Source: Panagrolaimus kolymaensis (taxonomy: Eukaryota; Nematoda; Chromadorea; Rhabditida; Panagrolaimidae). From it: DNA of 64,000 bases. Of the stretch, positions 33,812 through 46,992 are shown piece by piece (within the stretch, counting starts at the first letter, position 1; the number at the start of each line of letters is the position of its first letter). The notes beneath the pieces are model-generated. The model was not told where the DNA came from. It saw only the letters and a list, made by a program, of their open reading frames with translations, and did not search any database. The stretch covers positions 1,984,001 through 2,048,000 of the forward strand of contig JAJQJQ010000011.1 in the NCBI GenBank assembly GCA_028622995.1, written 5' to 3'. The translations under genes were made by a program, and so were the position numbers.

Positions 33812-36800
33812 TCACCGTTTTGATGACCGAGTTGACTTCTTTGGAGGCGCAGATGATGGAGCTTCTACAAATTCTTGAATGAAATTTTTAAATATTAAAA
33901 GTATGGTTAAGCTTACCAGATTCTACAGTTATTCTTTTTCGTGGTGTACGATCATTTGTTCCTTGTGGTGTCACCGCTGTTGTTCCATTTTCAACTTTTT
34001 CTTTCTAAAAACAAATCATACGCATGAAGAAAAAAAAGTTAATTCAAATAGCATACATTATAAAAATCTTCAACAGGAACCATCAAAGTATGACGCTTTT
34101 TCAGTTGTGTTGAATAACTAGCAGCCAGAAGACTCAAATCATTTCTAACACCCTTCTCATTATCACGAAGTTTTTCGACGGTATTTAGTAAAGTATTGAA
34201 ATGAGTCGTTACTACAGGATAAGCGGAAAGAACTTTAGTCATAACAATCAGAGTATTTCGTTTGCTAACGTATGAACCATTATTGAGCATATGAGCAAAA
34301 GTTTTACAAAGCCTAAAATGCCATTTAAAGCAGATAGTTCGAAATTCTTCGTAGCCAATTGTTGAATCTTTGATTTCATTATCATCATTCTTCTTTAGTC
34401 GCATTGGATGAGAAGAACACTCCTTAAATCGAACCATAAAAAAATATTAAAATTTAATAGTAAATCAAACCTCGTTGAAGATACTATAATTATCATGCCA
34501 TTTCAAAGCAAGTGCAAGCAACATTTCATAAAATCTTCCAATTGAATGACTTTCTTTTTCACTTAAACTATTGATAATTAGAGATGAATCACAGAAAAGT
34601 TTATCAAAAAAGATCAAAGTTTGCATGTTTTGAGTTTTTTGAAGATGAAGGATTTCAACAAATCGAGCACAAAATGCTGCATCAGCTTCAGAAAACATCG
34701 CGCGAGGCATAAGGCATGTTTGAATAAATCGATGAATTGGATTTGATTGAACTAAAATAACCAACTCAATAGTGAAGACATACAAAGAAAAAATCACTTA
34801 CTTTGCAAAGGAAACATATCACAAACTTGTTGTTTCAAATAACCACGTACATGTACAACATGCTGTTCACGTCCGCTCAATTCTTCCCGAAGTTTACGTT
34901 CAAGAACTTGTGCTTTGTCTTCTTTTTGGCGTTTTTTCGAACTCTACAAAGCAAACAAATAAGGTTAAAAAAGTAAATAAATAAATGACTTACACTTTCA
35001 TTATTTTCACTCTTTTCAGATGCAGCTTTATTAATCAATTTTTCATACAATGCCGTAGGACACTGTAAATCGCCAAGATCAAGGAGCCAAAAAACAACAT
35101 AAAGTCTTTTAGAATGATCTGTCCAAAATGAAGATTCATTCAATCCAACAAGAGCTTCTTCCAAAGATTGCACCACACGTTGAAAACATTGATTGAAGAT
35201 CAGTTGTGATTGGGTTTCATCAATCGTATGATCATCACCTTTTAACTTTTTAACGCCATCTTTCCATTGGACCTAAAATTATCGTATTTTATTCAAACCG
35301 TAAAATAAATAAAGCTCACCTCAATGTCTCTCATGTAAATTTGTCTCCAGAAATACATTGAACATTCGATAGGCAAAAAGTAATCTTTAATAAGCGATTC
35401 AGCTTTTGGTAAAATTGCAGCACATTCATCTGGTTTGAAAGCAAATTGCAGGAAACTATTGAATTGTACGAAGGTGTCTCGACATTGATCCAAAAGTTGA
35501 CCAGTGAGTTTTAATGGCAAACTTTCAGAATCAACAAAAACGACACAACTTTTCTGCTGAGCCATTAGAATAAACAACGATGGTAAGAGATCATCTTTCA
35601 ACAAAGCTTCTTTGAGACGAGCAGAAAGCCTTTTTGAACTTCTAACAGCTAAAGTATGGAATATTTCTTGTTTCATGATTTCTCCACCAGTCAATGCTTC
35701 TATTCCATTTTCAGTTAAATTTGCATTTGCATCAATACCGGACATATTTGCAACTATTTCACGAAGTATTAACAAATCCAACGATTTACCAGTCTTGAGT
35801 TCATTGACAATAAATTGAAGCATACTTGTCAAATCAGTCGTGTACTTTTTGTACAAAGCTCCAATAAACGTTGCAAGTGCTATTATCCATGTTGAAAGAG
35901 TTCCATCATGCGTTTTAAGTTGGCCTTTTTCAGGAGCTGATAAACTTTCGATGATACAAACTAAAAATAATTAGGTAAGAAAATGTAGTCTTTTTAGCTA
36001 AGCTTACAAGTAAGTACGTCCAATTCAAGATTAGATAAAAATCTCAATGATTCAACAACTGGAGTAATAAAGTTTTGAAAAACTTGAACTTGATCAAGCA
36101 AATATTCAAAGACAGCAAACGGATGAATGTGGCATAGTTTACCAAGAAGACGACCAATAAGTTTCACCGAATCTTTGCTTAATCTCCTAAAAATTTGTTA
36201 TGATTAGTGTAATACAGCATTTAAACAAACTTTATTGAATATTTTGTTCTGCCGAGAACCATAGCCCTTTGAACGTCCAAAAATTTGGGTGTATGAATAT
36301 ATTTCCAATGACTGTATAATCTGAATCTTTGTTGATAGGTGAAAAGATTTAACAGTTCCCATAGTTCATCACTGTAAGAATAGCTACTTTCGAGAAGAGA
36401 AAGAGCTGGTAAAACACAATTATCAACAACATCAACCATGTGAATTTCTAATTTCTTTAATTCCACGTTAACTTCCATGTTTTTGAAAAATATTGTAATC
36501 ACTCGAAGCAATTTAGATGCAGTTATCGGTTCGATTGCGATGTAAGGTCCAAGATGAGTGATCATAGGAATTGTAAAATCAACAAATTCGGTCCACGTTT
36601 TCACAGGTTCAAATTGAAATCCATAAACATTATTGTTAGAAGATGAACCAAAAGAATCATCATCGAATTGAATTTTGTAGAGATGAGAAATTGAATGATC
36701 AATTAAACGTGCGATGGCAAGTTGAATACGTTGTCTAAAAATAAGCTCACGATTGAGAATTCAGAAAGATCACATAAGAACCAATATTTGAAACGATTAA

Positions 36801-38262
36801 CAATCAAAATTTCAAAAGAACGTTATCATCACCATTCATACTAGAGCAAGAAAGATGTCTTAAGTAAGTCAGCGGATTCTTGAAAAGTACAGAATAGGTT
36901 ATTCTAACACTTTTGGTGACATCATACAAAACGAAAAAAAACTTACGAAATAGACACAGCAGAAAACGCTGGAAATTTGTCCAAAAGTTTGAAAGCGATA
37001 TCCCATGCACCTCGTTCAAGCAAAGCACAAAGTAATCCAAGTTTAAGATTTTTAGAGAGATTAATATTCTGAAAGTAAGAATGTGCTGTTAATAAGAGCA
37101 GAAAATAAGCTAAAAACTAACATCATCATAAAAATCTCCAGCAATCTCAGCGTCCTCTGATAATTGAGAATTTAAAGCAACATAAAAAGGCATTGCAGCA
37201 ACATTTTTTGTTTCTTCTTCAGTTTCAACCATTTTTATTTCGCCATTTGAGGTAATGATGGTTTCTGCTTTCTTGGCTCTTGTTTTTATGAGATCATTAT
37301 GTTTCTTTGAGGTTTCAATTAAGGATTTTTGCTCAGGATCAAGCTAAAAAAACCAATGTTAAAAACAGGATAAATAACACAATTAACTTACAAAAGAGAA
37401 GAATGGTAATAAATCAACAAGTTCTTGTTCACATATTATAGCAGCGAGATTGCAAAGAGAATATGCAGATCCGTCCAGTTTCTGAAACAAAGATTCATTT
37501 GCTTGGTTAATATTAAGCACAACAACTTACTTCTTGGAAAATAAACTTTCTTTTTAATATATCAGCCAAATCCTGTGAATTTACTTTCAAGGCTGATAAG
37601 ATGCCAGTATAAAAGTTAGCTCGGTCTGCATTTGTTTCAAAGCAATCTAAGAGAATGTCTATTACGCGATTTGGATCCAAGTTGAATTGACCTTAAATTA
37701 AGAAGTAGTTTCAGCATCAACAAAATAAAGGGACAAAAACGAACCTATAAGCTTTTGTAATCGCGCAAGAGTTCTCATAGGATCATTATATTTATCACCA
37801 GCAAACAATTCTGAGATGGTTTTTGCATAGCCTTCACTTTCTTCCCGTAACAAATTGAACTTTAGTTGTTTGTAATATAGCCTTGTTTTGAGTTTAACCA
37901 TTCGGATTTTTGTTGCTTTATCATCTGCACCACAAGCAACATATTCATAATGACAAAATTCTTCAGGAAAATACTAAAAGTTAAAAGTTAAGGATTTGAT
38001 TTTGAAGATGTAAAAAACGATTACTTTTGTTGCTATGGTTTTCAAACCTTTCTTATAATCCGGTTGTCCATCGTCCAAAGTTGTATCAAAAGTTGATAAA
38101 GCATCATTTGCAAGACCAACATCCTTTGCAAAGTCATCCTGAAAATGTGAAACTTTATTATATCTATTAAGAAATGATTTAACTACTTACGATAAAGCCA
38201 TCTGGTGAATTACTGCTTAATGCTGCATCAAGCCTTTTCAATAATTCTTCACAATTTGTCAT
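33812..38262 (-). CDS. thoc-2: THO complex subunit 2 (THOC2)
   Basis: Scaffold of the THO/TREX complex, which couples transcription to mRNA export. Sixteen exons, in transcript order: 38262-38191, 38138-38025, 37973-37745, 37691-37531, 37481-37392, 37343-37122, 37068-36947, 36734-36231, 36186-36008, 35960-35320, 35272-34994, 34943-34802, 34751-34471, 34422-34057, 34004-33917 and 33864-33812, giving 1180 residues with the frame kept throughout. The strongest family block lies in the late exons: PIHRFIQTCLMPRAMFSEADAAFCARFVEILH, LIFFDKLFCDSSLI, GRFYEMLLALALKWH and CFKWHFRLCKTF, which track the conserved THOC2 region. The C-terminus is short and basic (PKKSTRSSKR) compared with the long vertebrate tail. 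Confidence 0.9.
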
Positions 38263-38553
38263 TATCAAAAAATGGTTCACTGAAACACCAAACTTTTTTT
38301 GACTTTGAAAAATAAAATCTGTTCGTTCAAAGTTTTTTGGCGAAACGGCTTTTTACCCTTCCATTTTTTGAATTCCCGGTTTTCAGGCAATGAAATATAC
38401 TGTAAGAAGAGGGAAGCTCTCTCCTTTTTTTCAATGCATTTTCCTTTCTCATCTCGTTTCTAAAAAAAATAAGCTTCAATTTTTTGCCTTCTTCGTCATA
38501 TTTTTCCCCTTCCATAATTAATATTTATTCTGGTTTTTTTTTCAGAACTCAAA
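38263..38553. promoter_or_regulatory. Divergent promoter region THOC2 / eL33
   Basis: Only about 290 bp separates two head-to-head genes, so elements for both must lie here or in introns. A long T-tract ending TTTTTTTTTCAG (to about 38545) precedes the eL33 start by 9 nt, the classic position of a spliced-leader acceptor. Confidence 0.5.
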
Positions 38554-39028
38554 ATGGAAAGCCAACAACGCCAACACGGTCCCAAACCTGCCAAAAGGTT
38601 AGTTTACATTTTTTTCGATTAACTTTAATATTCATTTTCCTTCTTTTTTAGACTCTACGTCAGAGCTATCTTCACTGGATACAAACGTGGTCTTCGCAAT
38701 CAACATGAAAATACATCTCTTCTCAAACTCGAAGGCGTCCATACTCCACAAGATGCAAAATACTACCTTGGAAAACGAGCTGTCTATGTATACAAAGGTC
38801 ACAAGAAGGTTGCTCGACATGGTGGAGAAAAAACAAAAATTAGAGCTATTTGGGGACGTATCACTCGTGTTCATGGTAATTCTGGTGCTGTTCGTGCTAA
38901 ATTCCACAACAATCTTCCTGCAGCTGCAATGGGAAAACGTATTCGTGTGGTATGTTTATATATCCCTTTATGTGATCTCTTTACTTATCTTTTTCATTTT
39001 TCAGATGCTCTATCCAAGTAACATCTAA
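38554..39028 (+). CDS. rpl-33: Large-subunit ribosomal protein eL33 (L35a)
   Basis: Component of the cytosolic 60S ribosome. Exons 38554-38597, 38652-38949 and 39005-39028 give 121 residues. The family signature is unmistakable: LYVRAIFTGYKRGLRNQ, YYLGKRAVYVYKG, IWGRITRVHGNSGAVRAKF and a MLYPSNI C-terminus. A spliced-leader-like acceptor sits directly before the ATG. A poly(A) signal AATAAA is at 39086-39091. The gene is tail-to-tail with the SLC12A8-like gene, only 155 bp apart. Confidence 0.97.
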
Positions 39029-39183
39029 TCTGGCGCTTTGTCTTGAATTCTCTTGTATAACTTGGCGTCATTTTTGTTTTCGTTGAATAAATTTATGTTT
39101 GTTTTCAATTATTGTGTCAAAGATTTTTCACCGAGCTTTATTATTTTTTTCTTACATTAGATATGAGACAAATGGATTTATTT

Positions 39184-41293
39184 TTAATCAATGTTTTGCG
39201 CATGGTGGTAATGCTTTCGGTGAGCATAATCTTCATTTTCATCGTTTAAACGTGACGATTCAAGTTCTAAATTTGGACCAGAAGCAGTACCACCGATGAG
39301 GAGAGTACTTTTGTTTTGTTGTACAGGGACATCACCCTTGGAAACAACTTGGAACATGTGTCGGATTGAAAATTCTGATACACCACCACTGGTAGTTGGG
39401 CATTTTTGTCCAATATGATAATAAAGAAGCGCGATGGCAACCAAATGAGCAACACTCATCCAAAAGTTGATTAAAAAGCAAATAAGAACATTGATTACAG
39501 CGCCACAAAGAGCAACATAGCGATTGGTAAATGGTGAATAAAAGTCGCCACCAGAGCCAATGTTATTTATGTTTGAATTATCTTGGGCTTGTTGACGTTC
39601 AGGGAATAATGCATTGAGATCATCTCGAGCTAAATTATGACTTGATCCATAGTCGGATTTAGGTGGTTCTTGACCAGCAATTTGTGTTTTAAGTTCTTTC
39701 AAATCTGTACTCATTGCAAGCGATACATAAGCATAATTAACGGCAGCATAGGTAAATAAGAATGGTAAAGTGGATAAAATAGCTAAATAATTTAGATCTC
39801 CAAGAAGAACAAATACTATAGAAATTGTAGTTAGAACTATTGTTGCTCTAACGGGATTATTATTTGGTCCATCCTAAAGAAATTTTGTGTGTAAAGAGAA
39901 CTCGTAAAATAATGACATACTCCAGATGCAAGGGAATTCAATGAAGGAATGAATCCTTCCGCTGCAATCCCTTGTAAAACTCTTGGTGTACCAATTAATC
40001 CAGCAGTAAGAGAGCTCAAAGATGCAATGTAAATTCCAGAAAGAAAAAGGAATTTTGTGATTGATACTCTTTCACCAACTAAAGTATCACAAAGAAGCAT
40101 ATTTCGTTCAACGCTTGCACCAAATGTAATGATGAATAAGAAACACCCAATGGAACTAATTGCAATGGCACTGAGCTCTCCTTTAGCAATGTTTTTGTAA
40201 GGATTTTGAAGTTCGGCTCCCATATTAACGCCAGTGAGAACTCCAAGGAAATTAGCAAAAAGGATTCCAAAAAGAGAGAAGAAAGTTTGAGGGCCAGCAT
40301 CATATTCAAATCCCAAAGCTGAACAATTAATTTGTTCGTAATGTGATTCCCAATTGGATGAAAGTTGGGCTTTATTCCATCCACCAACTCCATCTTCTAA
40401 AAATTATTTCTTTATTTTTACTTCATAGCTAAGGAAATGTTTTTTATTACTAAAAGTTGAGGTAAACATTCCACCAAGAATAAAATCCAATGCTGCAATT
40501 CCAACGCACATTAATAATACAGTAACTGCTCTAATAGCGTGTTGGACGCCAGCAATATTTACAGCTAAAAATGAATGGTTTAATCTTCTTTTTTTTTATG
40601 CTTTTTAATTATTCTTTTATTTTCTCTCACCAGTGACAGCCAAAATAGTTAAAATGGAAAATAATTTTATGATAAATTGAGATTCTGTTGAAAAAAGTCG
40701 TGCCATACTTTCACCAAAACCCACTGCTACGAGAGAGCTTCCGACAGCTTGTCCAAAAATATAAACAAGTGAAACAGCTCCACCAAATTGAGCTCCAAGA
40801 ACATGAGATATTAAAAAATAAATACCTCCCGATTGAACGTGACATCGTTGACAAATTCCAATGGCAGAAAATACCGTAATCAAAACGATAATAATAGAAA
40901 ATGCTAGAAGAGCTAAAGCACCACCAACTCCAGCTGTTCCCTGAAAATACATAAGCATGTTAATGAAAGTTTTTACAATATTTTGATTAAAATGCGCCTA
41001 TTTATGGACAATGAATACAGAACAAAAAATTAAGTTTTGGATCTTTATTTTTACATTTTGCATAATTTATACTACCTTCATAAAAAAGACTTTCAAAAAC
41101 TTACAACAATCCATCCTAATCTCAAAAATATGACAATACCAAAAATATTAACTAATACTGTTACCATTACAGTTGGAGTACCAAAGCTAAGCTTTTCATC
41201 TAAATTTATGGGTTTCTGCCACCACTGACCCTCAACATTGGATCCACGTTGTTCGACAGCAAACAAAGAATCATCGGGATCTATCGTCGTCAT
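39184..41293 (-). CDS. SLC12A8-like cation-chloride cotransporter-family membrane protein
   Basis: Exons 41293-41105, 40940-40631, 40564-40451, 40396-39921 and 39873-39184 give 592 residues. It is an APC-superfamily fold with about 11-12 hydrophobic segments. Recognition rests on the first segments: VNIFGIVIFLRLGWIVG, FSAIGIC..C...SGGIYFLISHVLGAQFGGAV, VYIFGQAVG, and later FANFLGVLTGVNMGAEL. These follow the SLC12 pattern and are closest in layout to SLC12A8 (short, no long cytoplasmic C-terminal domain). Human SLC12A8 has been reported to transport nicotinamide mononucleotide or polyamines rather than act as a classic cotransporter, so the substrate here is open. The C-terminus is His-rich (RKHYHHAQ). 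The start is the first ATG (MTTIDPDD). Confidence 0.85.
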
Positions 41294-42724
41294 CCTTCTT
41301 CGCTCGACTATCAAGTTTGAATATTCAAATTAAAAAAGGCTTGGATGCAACTAAATTAAGTTTAAAAATACTCCTTTTTTAAATTGAAAGAGGAGTTGAG
41401 TTTTTCTTTTTCTTCACTTCTGGCAACTACTGCTGCGCATGCAAAAAATGCTGCTGCAATCGATATTGTTTGTTGTTGGTTGGTGAAAAGATGAAGGGAA
41501 AAAAGAAAGAAAAGCCGTTAGCAGTAAAGCCAAAAAAGGCTTACTTATAAATAAAAAAAAGAAAGTAGGAGTGCTTGTTTGCTGCTGTTGACGAAGGCAA
41601 TGTCGCTAGAAACAAAAAATATAATGCAACAAAATAAAATGCTCAAGACAAACAAATTTAACTAAAGAAAATGCTGGATGCAACCCTATCAAACCAATAA
41701 AAATAAGTAAAAGTATGCCATACTAAAGAAAATTAAACTTAAGTATGGAAGAATGCAACATTATGGATAAAAGTTTTACGGCAGAATTTACTGGAAAACA
41801 GTTCTGAATACAGCCAAGAAAAAAAAGAAGGATGCTAACTATTTTAAAAAAAATCTCAAAGATATGGAAGCATTTGGTTTCAATAAATAAAGTCATTGTT
41901 GGTTTTAACAGGAGATTTATTTACCAACAACAATAATCTTGTTTCTCATTTTTTAAACAATTAACACTTAACAGCAAATCAAGTACCATTGACCAGTTAA
42001 TTTGATAAACTAATGATTGATGGCCAAAAAAATAATGAACATTAAAGTTTGTCGCTAAAAAGATAAAGTGTGTAAATTCAAAAATAAGCAATGGCCAGGA
42101 AGATAAGAATTCAGTAAATTACATATTTGTTACATAATCAAACATGTGGTTCAAAGGATTAAACCATTTTCCACACTACTGTCGATAAATTAATTGTCTT
42201 TTATTTTGATATAATCATCAGAAATCCAATCTTTTATTCATTTTATAAGGAAGGTAATAAATTCCAAGTAAAAACAATCATCAATCAATATATAAGACGC
42301 CGATATTTAAAAAGTTTTAGGACAGTGCTAAATTTCGCACTTTTTTGAAAAAGTGTCTCTTTTGCCAAAAAAATCAATTGAAAAAAATGGCAAAAGAGAC
42401 ACTTTTTCAAAAAAGTGCGAAATTTAGCACTGTCCTAAAACTTTTTAAATATCGGCGTCTTATATGCTTTCTGATTCAAATGGCAAAAAAAAAATGATAC
42501 AGTATTTGATGATACAGTATTTGATTGGCGAAATGGATACGTTTAGGGGCAAATTCATAAAAGCGAGAGTCAAAGCTTTGCTTCCATAAAAAAAGCTCTC
42601 TCAAAAAAAAATTTCAACTTTGAAGAAAACTCAAAGCTTTCATTTTTAACTTCGTTTTTCGCAGCTATTTCAATTTCGTCACTTCTTTATTTGGATTCTC
42701 ATCGTGCCTCCGCTCATCTTCATC
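41294..42724. other. Large divergent intergenic region with hairpin element
   Basis: About 1.4 kb between SLC12A8-like and the coiled-coil gene, head to head. AT-rich, no coding frame. It contains the long palindrome at 42290-42465 and, about 30 bp after it, two copies of a 15-nt direct repeat (ATGATACAGTATTTG, about 42494-42523). Confidence 0.5.
42290..42465. repeat. Long near-perfect inverted repeat (hairpin), MITE-like
   Basis: Arms of about 77 nt are perfectly complementary by eye, starting ATATAAGACGCCGATATTTA and ending with its reverse complement. The loop is a short A/T-rich spacer (about 42367-42388, AAAAAAATCAATTG...). It has no coding potential. The perfect arms imply a recent insertion or maintained pairing. 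It lies 260 bp upstream of the coiled-coil gene start, so any transcript through it would form a long duplex. Confidence 0.9.
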
Positions 42725-44496
42725 ATGGCAACTGATCCAGAACGTGCTTTAAATCGACAACTTCGAGCTATGAAGGAACGTATGAAACAAATGGAAGCAG
42801 TGTTCGAAGCTCAGGATGAAGAGTCTAATCAAAGAATCAACGAATTAACTACTCAACAAAAAGCTTTGATGCAGAAAGTAAGTTTTTTTCTTCTTTTACT
42901 TTATTCTCACATGTGACATTGAGTTTTTAGGTACGAGACACAGAAAAGATGTGCAATGATCTCAGTGATGAAAAAGCTGATTTGATTCGACAACTTGAAG
43001 CTTTACCTCAATCAACAATATCTAAAACTTCCAATGTCCCTTTGAGTGCTCAACCAGCTTCTGGTCTCTCTGATTCAATGGTCCAAGAATATGATGAACT
43101 TCGAGATAGAAATGATGCATTGGAAGCAGAAAGGGTATGTGATTTAGTTTCTCATCTTGTTCATATTAAAATCAAATCGTATTTCAGTCACGCTTACAAG
43201 CTCTCTTGGAAGAATGTGAAAGCAAAGTTCAAATGGAAATCGAACTCAATGAAGAACTTGAACGTGCTTGCGCTGATCAAAAAGAACAAATTCAAATGCT
43301 ATCCAAAGCTATAAAGGAATTTCAACAAGACCTTCAAGTAGGCTTTATTATTATTTTTCTTGCATTACTTAATTTCTTTTCTTTTTTTAGGAACGTGGAG
43401 AAATTGTGAAAGCGCTTCTAAATCAACTTGATCATCTATCAGAAGCAAAAGTTGGCAATGGAGTTACTTTGGAAGATGAAATCGCTGCTCACTGCAAAGA
43501 AAACGAACAAGAAGCTCAATTAAGAACGAAGGCAGATGACTATGATAAGGTCGTTGCTGAATTACAAGTCAAAGATCAAGAACTTGCTGATAAAGAAAAG
43601 AAAATCAATGAACTTGTACAAGAAGTTAGTTTTTTTTAATAGCTTTTTCACTATTTATAGTATATCTCTTTTAGGCCGTGGTTCATCGTCGTGCTGTTAC
43701 TGCTAAAAAAGAAGAAGAAAACAAAAAGGACGTTGAACTTTTATATCTTCGTGGTTCCTTAAAAGATCTTGGTGACAAAACGAAGCGCTTGCAAAAAGAA
43801 CTTGACGACAAACTTGATCTTGTAGCAGAAAATACAGCAATCAAACACCACAATGCAACGTTATCAGAAGAGAACGAAAGATTGAAGAAAGAAGTGAATC
43901 GTCTCAAGAAGATGTATGGATGTGCTGAAGCTCGAGCTGATGAAAATGAATATATCCTCCAGAAAGTTACGGCACGAGCTCCTCCAGTTATCAATCCTCT
44001 TGATGGTACTCTTCCAAATCAATCCATGTTCGGCCATCAGCTATCTGCGTTCTCAACTCCAAACCCAAAAAACCGTGCAGCATCTACTTCAAGAATTATT
44101 CGATCGTCATCTACAGTCGCCAAGCGTGAACCATCTCTTTCTTCAAATGCTTCCAACATTCCTGCTTCCATGATTCAAACGCCTCTTGTTCCTCGGAAAC
44201 GTGGAATAATGCTTGATCTGACTGAACCTGTCAATCGTGAACGGCTAGACTTCAAGTAATTTTTGTTTTTCCTTTTTATGAACTTTAATAATCTTTTTGC
44301 TTTTAGGGTTCATGCTTTATCAGAAAAGAACAAACGTCGACGAGTGGAACATCTCAATTCTCATTATGATCCTTCACTTGGTATTTATGATGAAAGCTTC
44401 GGTGAATCACCTACAAAAGCTGCAGCAATCTCGAAAGCGACTCCAAAAAAAGATAGCTTCTTTCAATCAATTCTCCGAAGAAAGAATTCTTTATAA
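42725..44496 (+). CDS. Coiled-coil protein, unknown
   Basis: Exons 42725-42877, 42931-43134, 43188-43337, 43391-43624, 43675-44255 and 44307-44496 give 503 residues. Residues 1 to about 310 form an almost continuous coiled coil (charged heptad-like runs such as RQLRAMKERMKQMEAVFEAQ, ELQVKDQELADKEKKINEL and NERLKKEVNRLKKMYG). The C-terminal 190 residues are Ser/Thr/Pro-rich and basic, with KR..V and TPxxPRKR-like patches that could be phospho-regulated or nuclear/spindle targeting. No named domain is recognised. A centrosome, kinetochore or motor-adaptor role is conceivable but unsupported. A poly(A) signal AATAAA is at 44609-44614. Confidence 0.75.
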
Positions 44497-46992
44497 TAAG
44501 CATCTTTAACTTGTTCATTGTTATATTTTTTACCTTGTATTCTTTTCTTCTGTACATTGTTTATTTTATCTTGTAGTTATTTGTTATGTTATTCGTATTC
44601 ACTGTTAAAATAAAGATTGAACTAACTTATTTCTTGAATGTGTTGTAGCTTCTTAACAAACGATTCATTCAGCGACATGTCTAATTTTTTAACTATGAAA
44701 CAAGGCATTGTAAATTGTTCCCACTGGAAGTTTATGAGTCATTTTTTTTGCTCTTTGACATGATGATTTATTTATTTTTCAACCACATTGCGACAATTTT
44801 TCAATCTGTTTTTTTTTTCAAGTAAAAAACAAAGTCTGAGAGTTTTATTAGTACTTATTGTTTCTGCTACTTCAAAGGCTTACATAGAAAGAAAAAAAAG
44901 AGGAAGAATAAAAATGTGAATCAAGCGTGCATAAAAGAGAAGAACTTTGTGAATTTAGGAAACTCCTTTTATTCCTTTGTTTTCTGAATAACATTATCGT
45001 TCCATCTGGCATTTTTTTGCTCTTTCAACAAAAATGACGAATGAGTTGTCGTAACTTCCTTTTGGTCGCGGGTTTTAAAGCTTTTTTTGAAGACCTTCGC
45101 CGAAGATGTGTTCTCTTTTTTTTTTGCTTCTTGCTTCTCAAAACTCTTAGTAGCTCCTTTTGTTCAAACAATACAAACTCTGACTCCTTTTTCGTTTTTT
45201 TTGATTCTTTTATCTTGATTAAAGTTTTATGGCTGCAGTTCTCAAAGATACAATGTTGCGCAAGGAAAAGCATAGGGGCGAGCCAATAGATATTATGCTG
45301 TAGCTTTTTCATGTTGTTGTTTAAACGAAACGATGTCTTCTTTTAAAGAAGTGACAAATTTGAATAATAAAAAACTATGCAAAACACTTCTTCCATTTTT
45401 CGGGGACTTTTTTTTCTATGGTTTAATGAGAATTGAAGCGCAACAATTTTAAACTCAAAATTGCGCATTGCCTTCTTATTCTTGATTGCCTCCCTTCAAT
45501 TTGCAATTAGTTGTTCATTCCAAAGCTACTGACTGACTGCCTTATATCTAAAGCGTTCTTTTTTCTTTAAAAACAAATAAAATGTTGTAAACTAATGTTT
45601 TTTTTTACTAGTCGGTGGAATAAATTGTTTCTAAATGAGGAGTTTATTACCTTGAAAATCAGTCGGAATTAATAATGTTCTTTGTTTGTTTGATAGAATG
45701 TTAGTAATATTTTTTAATAATGTAATCCCTAACCTTTATAAGCTTCAAACCAGATTTATTGCATTTTTATGATACTCGCTATTTTTCTTTTTCTTTAAAA
45801 GCCTTTATTTTGAAAAATTACATTAATCATGTTAGAATATACCCAACTTCTCTTACCATTGGTTTAAAAAAACTTTTGATTTAAGTTGGCTGAAATCATA
45901 CTTTTGCATTTTCTATCACTTTATCACAACCACTTCATATATTTAGGTACCAAAAATGGCTGCTTTTTCACCATATTTTTTTACATTTATTTAATTTCAT
46001 TAATTCGATTATTTTTCATCCTTAATTAACTCAAACATGACGTGTTTTTTAATATTTAATTTTGCTTCATGATTGAGAGTGCGGATCTTCTTACTCATGG
46101 CATTTTTTGAAAAGTTTATAAATCCAGCAGAATTTCCCTCGAAAAATATTTACTAACTTTATTCTTTATCTTTTTTGCCTTAAATTTTCTAAGAATACTT
46201 TTGTGGCTGCTGTAAATATAATACAAGGACCACACAAAAGTATACCCTTTTCAGCTTCTTTTTTTTAAATTTCCTTTTATGCGTTATTTGAAACCTTTGC
46301 TGTTAGTCAGTTAGTGCTAGTCTTTGATGGCATTTCTTCTTTAACTCTCACTCACCACTTTAAAAAAGAAATGCAATTGTTGTTCTTTTAACATAGCAAA
46401 TTTTTTTAACGCTTTTCAATTTGCAAAAACCTTAAATTTTCGCTTTTGATTAGCAGAAAATTTCTAAGAATATAATCATGTTTTGCTTTCATTTTTAGAA
46501 TTTCATACAACTCAATGTCATCATCGAAATCAATGAATGAATGACTTTTAACATTATCTTTTTCACTTTCGTTGGTTGTTTATGGTCCGTGAAATCCAAT
46601 AGTTTTTTAGCTTAAAAAGTTTGAAAGAGAAGTATTTTTTGTTGGAAGAAAAAAAAGTTGCGTGCGCGAAGGAGAAAAAAGGAAGGAAGAAGCGTGTGTT
46701 GTCGAAGTCATTGCTGCTGCCTGCTTCTTCAAGCTTCAAACTTTCAAGTGAAGATTCTTCCTCCCGCGAGACCTTTACTTATCCATTCTCTCTATTTTGT
46801 GGGGCTATTTTCTTGTCTTTTTTTCCATTCATTCAACTTTGACTTTGAATCCTCCCTCAAAAATAAAAAATGGGAGAAAACTGAAAGAAACTCAAGTGTG
46901 AAAACTAAATATTTTTTTCATGTTTCAAAAAATCATGTAAACAAACAATATTTGATTTTTGATTGGCTGCTTTCATAAAGTCATTTAAAATT
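44497..46992. other. 2.5-kb gene-free gap
   Basis: AT-rich, with T-runs and short open frames on both strands (e.g. 45025-45312, 46621-46978) that consist mainly of low-complexity Lys/Phe/Ser codons and lack splice context. It contains the 3' UTR of the coiled-coil gene and the 5' flank of the membrane-protein gene. No RNA gene was recognised by eye, although a structured RNA could be missed. Confidence 0.45.

Noticed and set aside
45025..45312. Overlapping frames in the 2.5-kb gap (Lys/Arg-rich minus, Phe/Cys-rich plus)
   Set aside because: Complementary low-complexity translations of A/T-rich DNA, with no introns or conserved motif.
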